Below are positions 17,447-25,126 of a DNA stretch of 64,000 bases, one piece after another. The stretch comes from JBBQZO01 sp038207625. Lineage in GTDB: Bacteria > Pseudomonadota > Gammaproteobacteria > Burkholderiales > Burkholderiaceae_D. Each line of letters begins with the position of its first letter. The stretch's first letter is position 1. The translations under genes and the position numbers were made by a program. The stretch covers positions 1 through 64,000 of the forward strand of contig JBBQZO010000006.1 in assembly GCA_038207625.1 (NCBI GenBank). The letters run 5' to 3'. Below the pieces are notes generated by a model. That model had not been told where the DNA came from. It saw only the letters and a list, made by a program, of their open reading frames with translations, and searched no databases.

Positions 17447-18391
17447 ATGAACGAGCGTAGCGACACAATCGTGCTGTATGGCGAGGCGCTGGTCGACGAT
17501 TTCGGCACCGAACAGGTGGTCGGCGGCGCGCCGTTCAACGTCGCGCGCACCCTCGCCGCGCTGGGCGCGGCGCCGTTGATGATCACGCGCATCGGCGCCG
17601 ACCGCGATGGCGCTCTGGTGCGCGCCGAATTTCGCCGCTTCGGGCTGGCCGAGGACGGTCTGCAGGTCGATCCGCTGGAAGACACCGGGCGCGTGCTGGT
17701 CGAACGCAGGGGCGCCAGCCACCAGTTCAGCATCCTGCCGGATCAGGCTTACGACTTCATCGACAGCGCCCCGGCGCTCAATGCCTTGGCCGGTGTGCAT
17801 CCAGTGACGCTCTACTTTGGCACGCTCGGCGCGCGCAACGCTGTTGCGCGCGCCAGCTTGCGCAATCTGCTTGGCGCGGCGCCGTGCAGCCGCTTTCTGG
17901 ACTTGAACCTGCGCTCGCAAGCCGATATCCGGGATTGGGTGGCCGAGTCGCTGCGGGCGGCCGATACGGTCAAGGTCAACGAAGCGGAGCTGCAGACATT
18001 GTTCGCCTGGTTCGCCGCTACCCGACTGTCGAGCCAAGCCGTTGACAGCGCGCCGGTGCATGCCGCCTGCCGCGCGCTGATGGCACAATTTTCATTGACG
18101 ACGCTGCTGATCACCCTGGGTGCGCGCGGCGCGCTGTGCATGGGCGCCGACGGCAGTGAATTGTTCTGCCCCGCGCCGCCGGTGGCCTTGGTCGACAGCG
18201 TCGGTGCCGGCGACGCCTTCGCCGCCGTGCTGTTGCTGGGGCAGGAACTTGACTGGCCGCTGGTGCAGACGCTGGCGCGTGCCAATGAATTGGCCAGCGC
18301 GATCTGCGCCGTGCACGGCGCGGTGCCGCGCGAGCTGGGGTTTTATGTGCCGTTCAGGCAGCGCTGGCAACTGCCCGAGCGCGCGCCTTAA
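17447..18391 (+). CDS. PfkB family carbohydrate kinase (fructokinase-like)
   Basis: 314-residue ribokinase-fold kinase. The N-terminus LYGEALVDDF and VGGAPFNVARTLAALG match the sugar-binding GGxxxN region; DLNLRS sits mid-protein; VKVNEAELQTLF precedes the ATP domain; DSVGAGDAFAAVLL is the PfkB signature 2 with the catalytic Asp. Best guess is phosphorylation of fructose or a related sugar at the expense of ATP. GAGGCAAAGCG precedes the ATG. It ends seven bases before the convergent bfr gene. Confidence 0.85.
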   Translation: MNERSDTIVLYGEALVDDFGTEQVVGGAPFNVARTLAALGAAPLMITRIGADRDGALVRAEFRRFGLAEDGLQVDPLEDTGRVLVERRGASHQFSILPDQAYDFIDSAPALNALAGVHPVTLYFGTLGARNAVARASLRNLLGAAPCSRFLDLNLRSQADIRDWVAESLRAADTVKVNEAELQTLFAWFAATRLSSQAVDSAPVHAACRALMAQFSLTTLLITLGARGALCMGADGSELFCPAPPVALVDSVGAGDAFAAVLLLGQELDWPLVQTLARANELASAICAVHGAVPRELGFYVPFRQRWQLPERAP

Positions 18392-18398
18392 GCAGCCG

Positions 18399-18869
18399 TC
18401 AAGGCTCCATCTGGCTTTGCAAGTAGTTGGGCAGGCCGACCTTGTCGATCAGGTCGAGCTGGGTTTCGAGCCAGTCGATATGCTCTTCGGTATCTTCCAG
18501 AATTTCCAGCAGCAGATCGCGCGACACGTAGTCGCGCGCCAGTTCACTGGCGGCGATGCCGTCCTTGACCGTGACTTGCGCCGCCTGTTCCAGCTTCAGG
18601 TCGCAGGCGAGCATCTCGGGCACCGTCTCGCCGATCAGCAGCTTGTGCAGTGCCTGCAAATTGGGCAGGCCGTCAAGCATCAGGATGCGGTCAACCAGCT
18701 TGTCGGCATGCTTCATTTCGCCGATCGACTCCTCGTATTCCTTCTTGGCCAGCTTGGCCAGTCCCCAGTGACGGTACATGCGCGCATGCAGGAAATACTG
18801 GTTGATGGCCGACAGTTCGTTGGTCAGCTGTGCATTGAGCAGCTTGATGATGCTTTTATCGCCCTTCAT
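18399..18869 (-). CDS. bfr: Bacterioferritin
   Basis: 156-residue four-helix-bundle iron-storage protein, expected to form a 24-mer with haem at subunit interfaces. Haem ligand Met52 is present, and ferroxidase ligands Glu18, Glu51, His54, Glu94 and His130 align with E. coli Bfr without gaps. The sixth ligand, Glu127, is Thr here (EDTEEH), with Glu at 128 and 129. I believe similar TEEH forms occur in relatives but could not check. It lies next to tonB, bfd and feo genes, as part of an iron locus. Confidence 0.93.
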   Translation of the reverse strand: MKGDKSIIKLLNAQLTNELSAINQYFLHARMYRHWGLAKLAKKEYEESIGEMKHADKLVDRILMLDGLPNLQALHKLLIGETVPEMLACDLKLEQAAQVTVKDGIAASELARDYVSRDLLLEILEDTEEHIDWLETQLDLIDKVGLPNYLQSQMEP

Positions 18870-18964
18870 GGATGGCCTTTGACAGTGAGGTGGCTAAAGC
18901 GGAGCAGGTCGCTGCATGATAGCAAACGGCGCGTCGCGCACGATGCTATTTCTACATGCAATTG

Positions 18965-19642
18965 CTACAGCGTTTGCAGCGCCAGGGTCAGCGTCGTCGC
19001 CAGCGCGCTGGCGGCAATCGCCGCGCCCAGCATGCGCCGGCGGTTCAGCAGCGTCCACAGCAGCACGCCCGACAGCGACAACAAGATGATGCTGGCCGCC
19101 AGCGTGTCCACCAGCAGCACCCAGGCCAGACCGACACCGTTGCCCTTGTGTAAATTGCTCAAAGTGGCAAACAGATTGTTGTCGCTGCGCTTGATGGTGA
19201 CGAAGCTGTTGCCGATCCAATATTCCGCCTGCACGCTGTTTTGCGGGGTCGTGAAAGAGGCGCTCCAGCGCGCCGGTTGCTGCAGCGTGGCATCGCCCCA
19301 GGCGACGCTGCGGGCCGGTTCGGCCTTGACCTTGGCGGCGCTGCGTGGCAGTGCCAGCGCGTGCTGCACCCACGCCGCGAGCGCCTGCGCGTCAGCCGGC
19401 GCGGGCGCGGGCAGCGCCATTTGCAAGGTGCTTTCCTGGGCTTGCGCGGCGGGGATCTTGAGGATATTGCGATGATTGAGCAAGATGCCAGTGCTGCCGA
19501 ACAGCAGGCCGAGTACGGCGCCCCACAGCCCGATCCAGCCGTGCATCTTGCGCAGCCAGCTGACGAAGACGACGCGGCGCGATCGGGCGCTGGCCAGCGG
19601 GACGGCATGCAGGGCGGACGGCTTGTGTAGTGTGTGTGGCAT
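18965..19642 (-). CDS. PepSY-associated transmembrane helix protein
   Basis: 225 residues. A helix near residues 34-54 (MHGWIGLWGAVLGLLFGSTGILLNHR) has the family's H-x-W-x-G pattern. It is followed by a periplasmic domain (60-165) with YWIGNSFVTIKRSDNN and LSNLHKGNGVG, then two more helices (LLVDTLAASIILLSLSGVLLW and the C-terminus). Proteins of this type sit beside TonB and siderophore/haem receptors and may reduce or release iron from ferric ligands (inference). It follows tonB by about 100 bp on the same strand, as the third gene of the bfd-tonB unit. Confidence 0.8.
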   Translation of the reverse strand: MPHTLHKPSALHAVPLASARSRRVVFVSWLRKMHGWIGLWGAVLGLLFGSTGILLNHRNILKIPAAQAQESTLQMALPAPAPADAQALAAWVQHALALPRSAAKVKAEPARSVAWGDATLQQPARWSASFTTPQNSVQAEYWIGNSFVTIKRSDNNLFATLSNLHKGNGVGLAWVLLVDTLAASIILLSLSGVLLWTLLNRRRMLGAAIAASALATTLTLALQTL

Positions 19643-19740
19643 GGGAGTGAGTTCGGTAGGCAGGATTGGGCAGAATACTTGGACGGCAGGCCCGGCGCAA
19701 GTGGCCGGCGCGCGCTGCCCGCCCCCGGCAGGGTGGGCGT

Positions 19741-20427
19741 TTAGCGCGACAGTTCGAAATTGAGCGGCACCAGCACGAACACCGCGACCGCGCGGCCGTC
19801 TTCCAGATGCGGCTTGAACAGTGCGCGTAGCGCCGCCTGGCGGGCCGCTTCATCGAGCCGGCCCGAGCCCGACGAGGTTTGCACCGCCACCTGCTCCGGC
19901 AAACCTTTTTCATTGACCAGGATACGCAGCACGACCTTGCCTTGCTCGCCCATGCGGCGCGACACGGACGGATAATCAGGCACAGGCGCGCGCAGATATT
20001 CGACACCGACCGAGACGGTCTTGGGCGCCGCCGGCATCGGCGCCGGTGTCGGCGCGACGGGCGCGACGACCGCGGGCGCGCTGAGCGCGTCAGAGGCCGG
20101 CGTCAGCGCGGGCGGTGGCGTTGTGTCGATATGCACCACGCTAGGCGCCGGCAAGACCGGCGTGGGCTGCGGCACGCTTGGCGCCAGGGTTTTCGGTGCG
20201 GCCGGTTCGCGCTTGGGCGCCGGCGCAGGGGGCGACGTGACCAGACTGACGAAGGTTTCCTGTGTCAGCACCTGGCGCGCCACCTGTTGCCAGGCGCCCG
20301 TGTAGAGCGCATAGAACAGCAGCAGGTGGGCCAGCAGGATCGCCGACAGCGGCGCCAGGTGTGCACGCAGGCCGCGCGCGGCGTGGCGTTTGACATTGGC
20401 GGGACCAGCGGCGCTGACGGTATACAT
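19741..20427 (-). CDS. tonB: TonB-family energy transducer
   Basis: 228 residues. A single N-terminal helix (about 28-48, PLSAILLAHLLLFYALY) is followed by a Pro/Ala-rich periplasmic spacer (70-145) and a C-terminal TonB domain with PDYPSVSRRMGEQGKVVLRILVNEKG and the LDEAARQAAL segment. It passes proton-motive energy from ExbB/ExbD to outer-membrane receptors. The start at 20427 was chosen because an upstream in-frame extension overlaps bfd. Co-oriented behind bfd and a Fur-box-like site, so iron-repressed transcription is expected. A TonB-dependent receptor lies at 55496-57709. Confidence 0.9.
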   Translation of the reverse strand: MYTVSAAGPANVKRHAARGLRAHLAPLSAILLAHLLLFYALYTGAWQQVARQVLTQETFVSLVTSPPAPAPKREPAAPKTLAPSVPQPTPVLPAPSVVHIDTTPPPALTPASDALSAPAVVAPVAPTPAPMPAAPKTVSVGVEYLRAPVPDYPSVSRRMGEQGKVVLRILVNEKGLPEQVAVQTSSGSGRLDEAARQAALRALFKPHLEDGRAVAVFVLVPLNFELSR

Positions 20428-20438
20428 AGTGGTGGACC

Positions 20439-20660
20439 TTATGCCGCTTGCGGCGCGCGCCGCAGTTCGGTCGTTCTGAGGTTTGACGGACTGATCTGCT
20501 CGCGATGCGCGTTCAGCACGTCGCGTGCGCAACTGGCGCATTTGCCGCAACAGGTCGCCACACCCAAGTCGCGCCGCAGCTCTGCCATCGTGGACAGGCC
20601 AAGGTCGACCGCCTGGCGGATTTCGCGGTCTGAAATATTATTGCATACACACACTATCAT
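20439..20660 (-). CDS. bfd: Bacterioferritin-associated ferredoxin (BFD-like [2Fe-2S] protein)
   Basis: 73 residues. Cys4 and Cys6 (MIVCVC) and Cys38 and Cys41 (CCGKCASC) give the CxC-x31-CxxC pattern that holds a [2Fe-2S] cluster; Cys37 is extra. In characterised systems Bfd reduces the haem-bridged core of Bfr to release iron. The helical body NNISDREIRQAVDLGL is typical. The tail after residue 55 is longer than the usual 64-residue form. First gene of bfd-tonB-PepSY; a Fur-box-like palindrome lies 55 bp upstream. Confidence 0.92.
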   Translation of the reverse strand: MIVCVCNNISDREIRQAVDLGLSTMAELRRDLGVATCCGKCASCARDVLNAHREQISPSNLRTTELRRAPQAA

Positions 20661-20714
20661 GCTGGCTCCTGCGCAGGTCGGACGGTGGCAAACTTGCCGC
20701 TTCGCCCATTTGAA

Positions 20715-20729
20715 TGAGAACGGTTATCA
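20715..20729. promoter_or_regulatory. Fur-box-like site upstream of bfd-tonB
   Basis: TGAGAAC-G-GTTATCA is a 7-1-7 inverted repeat with six of seven symmetric pairs, close to the classic TGATAAT-n-ATTATCA. It lies 55 bp upstream of the bfd start. A fur gene is present at 60026-60454. Confidence 0.65.
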
Positions 20730-20888
20730 TTACCATTTGTATTCTCACCCAACTCTGCCCGTTTTGCAAGCACTTTGACGAACTGTGCCGATGCGCCATC
20801 TTGCTGGTCGGCACAGGGCGCAGAACATGAGGTACATCAAGTTTTTCCGGATTTGTTGCACAGACGGCGCGCACAATTGGAGAACTGC

Positions 20889-20908
20889 AAATAGAAACCA
20901 TTCGCATT
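20889..20908. promoter_or_regulatory. Degenerate Fur-box-like site upstream of feoA
   Basis: AATAGAAACCATTCGCATT resembles the GAGAAT-CATTCGCATT form of Fur sites; the right half is strong and the left half weak. It lies about 105 bp upstream of feoA. The 350-bp gap between bfd and feoA otherwise shows no gene. Confidence 0.45.
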
Positions 20909-21013
20909 AGCGTTTATGGTGGTAGTATCTGTTAACGCTTCGTGATATGCGGCAATAGCCCCCACCGGTGGCCGCCAGCGCGACGCGATTTTTTCACTGA
21001 ACAAAGCGCTATC

Positions 21014-21286
21014 ATGACTCTTGCTTCGACACTGACCACACTCGACTTCCTCGCTGCCGGAAAGAGCGCCACCGTGATCCACCTGGCGCCAGCCCAGCAG
21101 CACGAACGCGACGCCGGCGTGGACACGGCGCGCCGCCTGATGGAACTGGGCTTCGTGCCGGGCGAGCGCATCCGCATGCTCAAGCGCGGCCTGCCGGGCG
21201 GCGATCCGCTGGCGGTCAAGGTCGGCAACTCGACCTTCGCGCTGCGCCGATTCGAAGCGGCGCTGATCTCGATCCAGCCGGAATAA
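21014..21286 (+). CDS. feoA: Ferrous iron transport protein A
   Basis: 90-residue SH3-like cytoplasmic protein that assists FeoB. It has DTARRLMELGFVPGERIRMLKRGLPGGDPLAVKVGNSTFALR, the standard FeoA core. The start at 21014 gives the normal length; upstream in-frame codons look like leader. It ends three bases before feoB, so translation is coupled. Confidence 0.9.
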   Translation: MTLASTLTTLDFLAAGKSATVIHLAPAQQHERDAGVDTARRLMELGFVPGERIRMLKRGLPGGDPLAVKVGNSTFALRRFEAALISIQPE

Positions 21287-21289
21287 GCC

Positions 21290-23182
21290 ATGGCCGTTGT
21301 AGAAACACCGACTCAGGCAGTCATGCGCGCGCCGCTGATCGCCCTGCTGGGCAACCCCAATTGCGGCAAGACCGCCTTGTTCAACCGCCTCACCGGCGCG
21401 CGCCAGAAGGTCGCCAATTACGCCGGCGTGACGATCGAGCGCAAAGAGGGCAGCTTCACGTCGCCGTCCGGACGCGCGTTCCGCGTGCTCGACTTGCCGG
21501 GCGCGTACAGCCTGTCGGCCACCACCCCGGATGAAGCGATCACGCGCGATGTCGTGGCCGGCCTGCGCGCCGGCGAGCAGGCACCGGATGCGATCGTGTG
21601 TGTGGTCAACGCCACCAATTTGCGTCTGAACCTGCGCCTGGTGCTGGAAATTTCGCGCCTGGGCCTGCCGATGGTGCTGGCGCTGAACATGGTCGACGTG
21701 GCCAAAAAACGCGGCATCGTCATCGACACCGCCAAGTTGTCAAACGAGCTGGGCATGCCGGTGGTGGAAACGGTCGCGGTGCAAAGCGGCGGCGAAAAGC
21801 TGCTGCTGGCCGCGCTCGACGCGATGGTGCACACCAAGGGCGTCGTCGCCAATTCCTTGAGCGCGATCGACCTGGTGTCGGTCGAGCAGACCCAGCGCGA
21901 GGTGCGCCGCATCCTCGACGTGTGCGTGATCGACACCCACGACAGCGGCAACCTGACCGAAAAAATCGACCATGTGGTGCTGCACCCGGTGCTGGGACCG
22001 ATCCTGCTGGCGGTGCTGATGTTCTTCGTGTTCCAGGCCGTGTTCAGCTGGGCCAACACGCCGATGGAGCTGATCAAGAGCGGGGTCGATGCGGTCGGTC
22101 AGTTCCTGATCGGGCACATGTCCGACGGCCTGCTGCGCAGCCTGCTGGTCGAAGGTATCCTGGGCGGGGCCGGCAGCGTGCTGGTGTTCCTGCCGCAGAT
22201 CCTGATCCTGTTCTTCTTCATTCTGGTGCTGGAGGACTGCGGCTACCTGCCGCGCGCGGCCTTTCTGCTCGACCGGGTGATGGGCGGCGTGGGCCTGTCC
22301 GGGCGCGCCTTCATCCCGCTGCTGTCGAGCTTCGCCTGCGCGATCCCCGGCATCATGGCCGCGCGCACTATCCAGAATCCGCGCGACCGGCTGGTGACGA
22401 TCATGATCGCGCCCTTGATGACGTGTTCGGCGCGCCTGCCGGTGTACGCCCTGATCATCGCCGCCTTCATTCCCGAGCGCCAGGTCGGCGGCCTGGTCAG
22501 CCTGCAGGGACTGGTGCTGTTCGTGCTGTACTTCGCCGGCATCGCCTCGGCCATGGCGGTGGCGTATTTCATGAAGCGCACGATGGGCGGCAGCCACCAG
22601 CAGCCGCTGATGCTGGAACTGCCCAGCTACCATTGGCCGCACCTGCGCAATCTGGCGCTGGGCCTGTGGGAGCGCGCCAAGATTTTCCTCTCGCGCGTGG
22701 GCACCATCATCCTGACCCTGATGATTTTGCTGTGGTTCCTGTCGACCTTTCCCGGCGCGCCGGAAGGCGCCACCCAGCCGGCCATCTATTACAGCCTGGC
22801 CGGCATGCTGGGCCGCGCGCTGGCGGTGATTTTCGCGCCCATTGGTTTCGGCTGGCAGATCTGCATCGCGCTGGTGCCGGGCATGGCCGCGCGCGAAGTG
22901 GCGGTCGGCGCGCTGGGCACCGTGTACGCGCTGTCGCAAACGGGCAAGGAACTGGCCAGTTCGCTGACACCGATCATCGCCCAATCGTGGAGTCTGCCGA
23001 CCGCGCTGTCGCTGCTGGCCTGGTACGTGTTCGCGCCGCAGTGCATGTCGACGCTGTCGGTGGTCAAGCGCGAAACGAACAGCATGCGCTACCCGTTGAT
23101 CATGGCCGGCTACATGTTTGCGCTGGCCTACGCCGCCTCGTTCATCACCTATCGCATCGCGCTGGCGATGACGGGAGCCTGA
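21290..23182 (+). CDS. feoB: Ferrous iron transporter B
   Basis: 630-residue inner-membrane Fe2+ importer with a fused GTPase. The G domain (16-180) has G1 GNPNCGKT (21-28), switch/G2 YAGVTIERKEG, G3 DLPGAYSL and G4 NMVD. The membrane part has the two gate repeats, seen as SSFACAIPGIMAARTI and AAREVAVGALG regions. Shorter than E. coli FeoB (773), as usual in betaproteobacteria. Middle gene of feoA-feoB-Cys-rich protein; expected under Fur control. Confidence 0.95.
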   Translation: MAVVETPTQAVMRAPLIALLGNPNCGKTALFNRLTGARQKVANYAGVTIERKEGSFTSPSGRAFRVLDLPGAYSLSATTPDEAITRDVVAGLRAGEQAPDAIVCVVNATNLRLNLRLVLEISRLGLPMVLALNMVDVAKKRGIVIDTAKLSNELGMPVVETVAVQSGGEKLLLAALDAMVHTKGVVANSLSAIDLVSVEQTQREVRRILDVCVIDTHDSGNLTEKIDHVVLHPVLGPILLAVLMFFVFQAVFSWANTPMELIKSGVDAVGQFLIGHMSDGLLRSLLVEGILGGAGSVLVFLPQILILFFFILVLEDCGYLPRAAFLLDRVMGGVGLSGRAFIPLLSSFACAIPGIMAARTIQNPRDRLVTIMIAPLMTCSARLPVYALIIAAFIPERQVGGLVSLQGLVLFVLYFAGIASAMAVAYFMKRTMGGSHQQPLMLELPSYHWPHLRNLALGLWERAKIFLSRVGTIILTLMILLWFLSTFPGAPEGATQPAIYYSLAGMLGRALAVIFAPIGFGWQICIALVPGMAAREVAVGALGTVYALSQTGKELASSLTPIIAQSWSLPTALSLLAWYVFAPQCMSTLSVVKRETNSMRYPLIMAGYMFALAYAASFITYRIALAMTGA

Positions 23183-23183
23183 C

Positions 23184-23447
23184 ATGTTTGACCACCTGAT
23201 CGTCGGCTGCATCGTGGTACTGGCGTCGCTGTACGTGGCCGCCAAATACCTGCCGCTGCGCTGGCGCGAACGCGTGGTGTTCGCGCTGACCCAGCGCGGC
23301 GTGCCGCAGGCGACGCTGGTGCGCATCTTCAACACGACCTCCGGCTGCGGCAGCGGCTGCGACAGCTGCAAGGCCTGCGCCGATCCGGCGCCGCAAGCGA
23401 ATGCGCCGACGGCGCAGCGCGTCATCAAACTGCACGTGCGCCGCTGA
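23184..23447 (+). CDS. Small FeoB-linked Cys-rich membrane protein
   Basis: 87 residues. One N-terminal helix (about 4-22) is followed by a basic stretch (YLPLRWRERVVFALTQRG) and the cysteine cluster CGSGCDSCKAC, then a polar tail. It starts two bases after the feoB stop, so it is part of the feo operon. It takes the FeoC position but is not a winged helix; it resembles FeoB-associated Cys-rich (DUF6587-like) proteins. The four cysteines could bind iron or an Fe-S cluster (inference). Confidence 0.75.
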   Translation: MFDHLIVGCIVVLASLYVAAKYLPLRWRERVVFALTQRGVPQATLVRIFNTTSGCGSGCDSCKACADPAPQANAPTAQRVIKLHVRR

Positions 23448-23511
23448 GCGCTGTCAAGCTAGGACGGCGGCGCAAGCGCGCATGTCGGGTACGCCGCCGC
23501 TGCATCGCCAA

Positions 23512-24957
23512 CTACTCGGACACGATAGAGACCGAGGCCACTTTGCCGTTCGCGTCCAGGCGCAGACCGAGCGTGACGGTTTCCGACGCCGAGCGCAGCA
23601 GGTAGCGATACTCGCGCATGCCGTTTGCGCTCGACTTGTCGATCAGGCCGAATTTCTCGATGGCGCCGAAATCCTTGAAGTAGTCCACGTACCCGGCCAC
23701 CAGCGCCGGCGTCAGCGCCGCTTTCGCCGCCGGCGTGAAACGATCGTCGACCACCAGGGCGCCGGCCGCGACCTGGTCGATCAGGCTGCGCATCAAGCTC
23801 GTCACGGCCGGTTCGGTGTCGGAGGTCAAAGCCCAGTCGAGATCGGGATTGAGGATCGCGCTGATGCGCGTCGAGATGCGCACCGGCGCGGCCGAATCGA
23901 GGTTGTCGAGCACGATCACCGACAGGCCCTCGTGGGTGTGGCGCGCGAACTGGGCGGTGTAGCCGTTCAGCGCGCCGTTATGCCAGGTGAACGGATGGTT
24001 GTTGATCTGGTCGAGCACCCAGCCGAAACCGTAGTTCGCGCTGGTACCGTCGGTGAGCTGCGCCGGGGTCCACATCTGCTGCTGGACGGCCGCGCTGAGG
24101 ATCTGCCCGCTGGTCAAGGCGACATCCCATTTGGCCAGATCATGCGCGCTCATTTGCAGGCCGCCTTCGCCTTCGAACAGACCCGGAATCCGGTCGTCGG
24201 TCGACGGCGCCTGCAGCGCGCCGTTGGCCCACACGTAACCGGTGGCCAGCGCCGGTGTCGGGCGGCTCGTGAGGATCACGTCGGCGCTGCTCATCCCGAG
24301 CGGCTTGAAGATGCGGCTTTGCAGGAAGTCCGCATAGTATTGGCCGCTCACTTTCTGGATCAGGAAACCGAGCAGGTGATAGCCGATATTGCTGTAGCTT
24401 TCCGCCGCGCCGGTGGGCGCGTCGAGCGGCAGCTGGCCGGCGAAGCCGACCAGCTCATCGATCGTGTAGACCTTGTTCAGATCGATCTGCTGCAGCATCT
24501 CGATGCCGAAATCGCGCCGCAAACCGGAGGTGTGGTTCAGCAGGCGGCGAATGGTGATGTTTTTCCAGCTGGCCGGCGCGCTCGGGAAATACATGCTGAC
24601 CGGTTGGTCCAGCGTGATGCGACCGTCCTGCACCAGCAGCATGATGGCCGCCGCCGTGAATTGCTTGGTGATCGAGCCGATGTGAAACACCGTGTCCGGC
24701 GTCACGCTGGCCTTGGCGGCGACGTTGGCCAGGCCGTAGCCGCGTTCCAGGATCGGCTTGCCGTCCTTGGTGACGACGATCGATACGCCTGGCATGTGCT
24801 GCTTGTCCATCTGCGCTTTGACGAACTCGTCGATCTGGCTCAGTTGGGTCGCCGAGATGGCCGGTGCCGACGCCACCGGAGGCGCGTCGGTATGGCTGGA
24901 ACCGCCGCAAGCGGCGAGCAGGGAGAGGGCGGACACAAGGACGAGCTGTTGCTTCAT
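23512..24957 (-). CDS. Lipoprotein serine hydrolase of the class C beta-lactamase/DD-peptidase fold
   Basis: 481 residues. A lipoprotein signal LSLLAAC puts the lipid on Cys17. The serine beta-lactamase-like fold shows SxxK as SITK (95-98), YxN as YSNIG and an HxG-type HNG in TWHNGALNGY. A C-terminal domain (about 365-481) of unknown type follows. Such proteins include esterases, D-aminopeptidases and penicillin-binding-like enzymes rather than true beta-lactamases; substrate unknown. Monocistronic. Confidence 0.85.
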   Translation of the reverse strand: MKQQLVLVSALSLLAACGGSSHTDAPPVASAPAISATQLSQIDEFVKAQMDKQHMPGVSIVVTKDGKPILERGYGLANVAAKASVTPDTVFHIGSITKQFTAAAIMLLVQDGRITLDQPVSMYFPSAPASWKNITIRRLLNHTSGLRRDFGIEMLQQIDLNKVYTIDELVGFAGQLPLDAPTGAAESYSNIGYHLLGFLIQKVSGQYYADFLQSRIFKPLGMSSADVILTSRPTPALATGYVWANGALQAPSTDDRIPGLFEGEGGLQMSAHDLAKWDVALTSGQILSAAVQQQMWTPAQLTDGTSANYGFGWVLDQINNHPFTWHNGALNGYTAQFARHTHEGLSVIVLDNLDSAAPVRISTRISAILNPDLDWALTSDTEPAVTSLMRSLIDQVAAGALVVDDRFTPAAKAALTPALVAGYVDYFKDFGAIEKFGLIDKSSANGMREYRYLLRSASETVTLGLRLDANGKVASVSIVSE

Positions 24958-25075
24958 GGTGGAATTCTTTCGACGTGAATCGCGATTTTTCGGGAGTTCG
25001 CTGCAGGGGGAGCGGGCAGCGAAGGCGGAAGTGTCGCGAGTTTCGGTGAAAGGTTCCAGCAAGTTGTACGAAGCG

Positions 25076-25108
25076 CCGCAGCGCGCACCATTTGGTCGCG
25101 CGCTGCGG
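25076..25108. terminator. Perfect 11-bp inverted repeat between convergent-spaced minus-strand genes
   Basis: CCGCAGCGCGC (25076-25086) pairs with GCGCGCTGCGG (25098-25108) around ACCATTTGGTC, which can itself extend the stem. It lies 19 bases past the stop of the downstream-reading glutamate-synthase-like gene. There is no T run, so it is either a weak terminator or an mRNA-end hairpin. Confidence 0.5.
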
Positions 25109-25126
25109 TACTTTGATGTGTTTATG

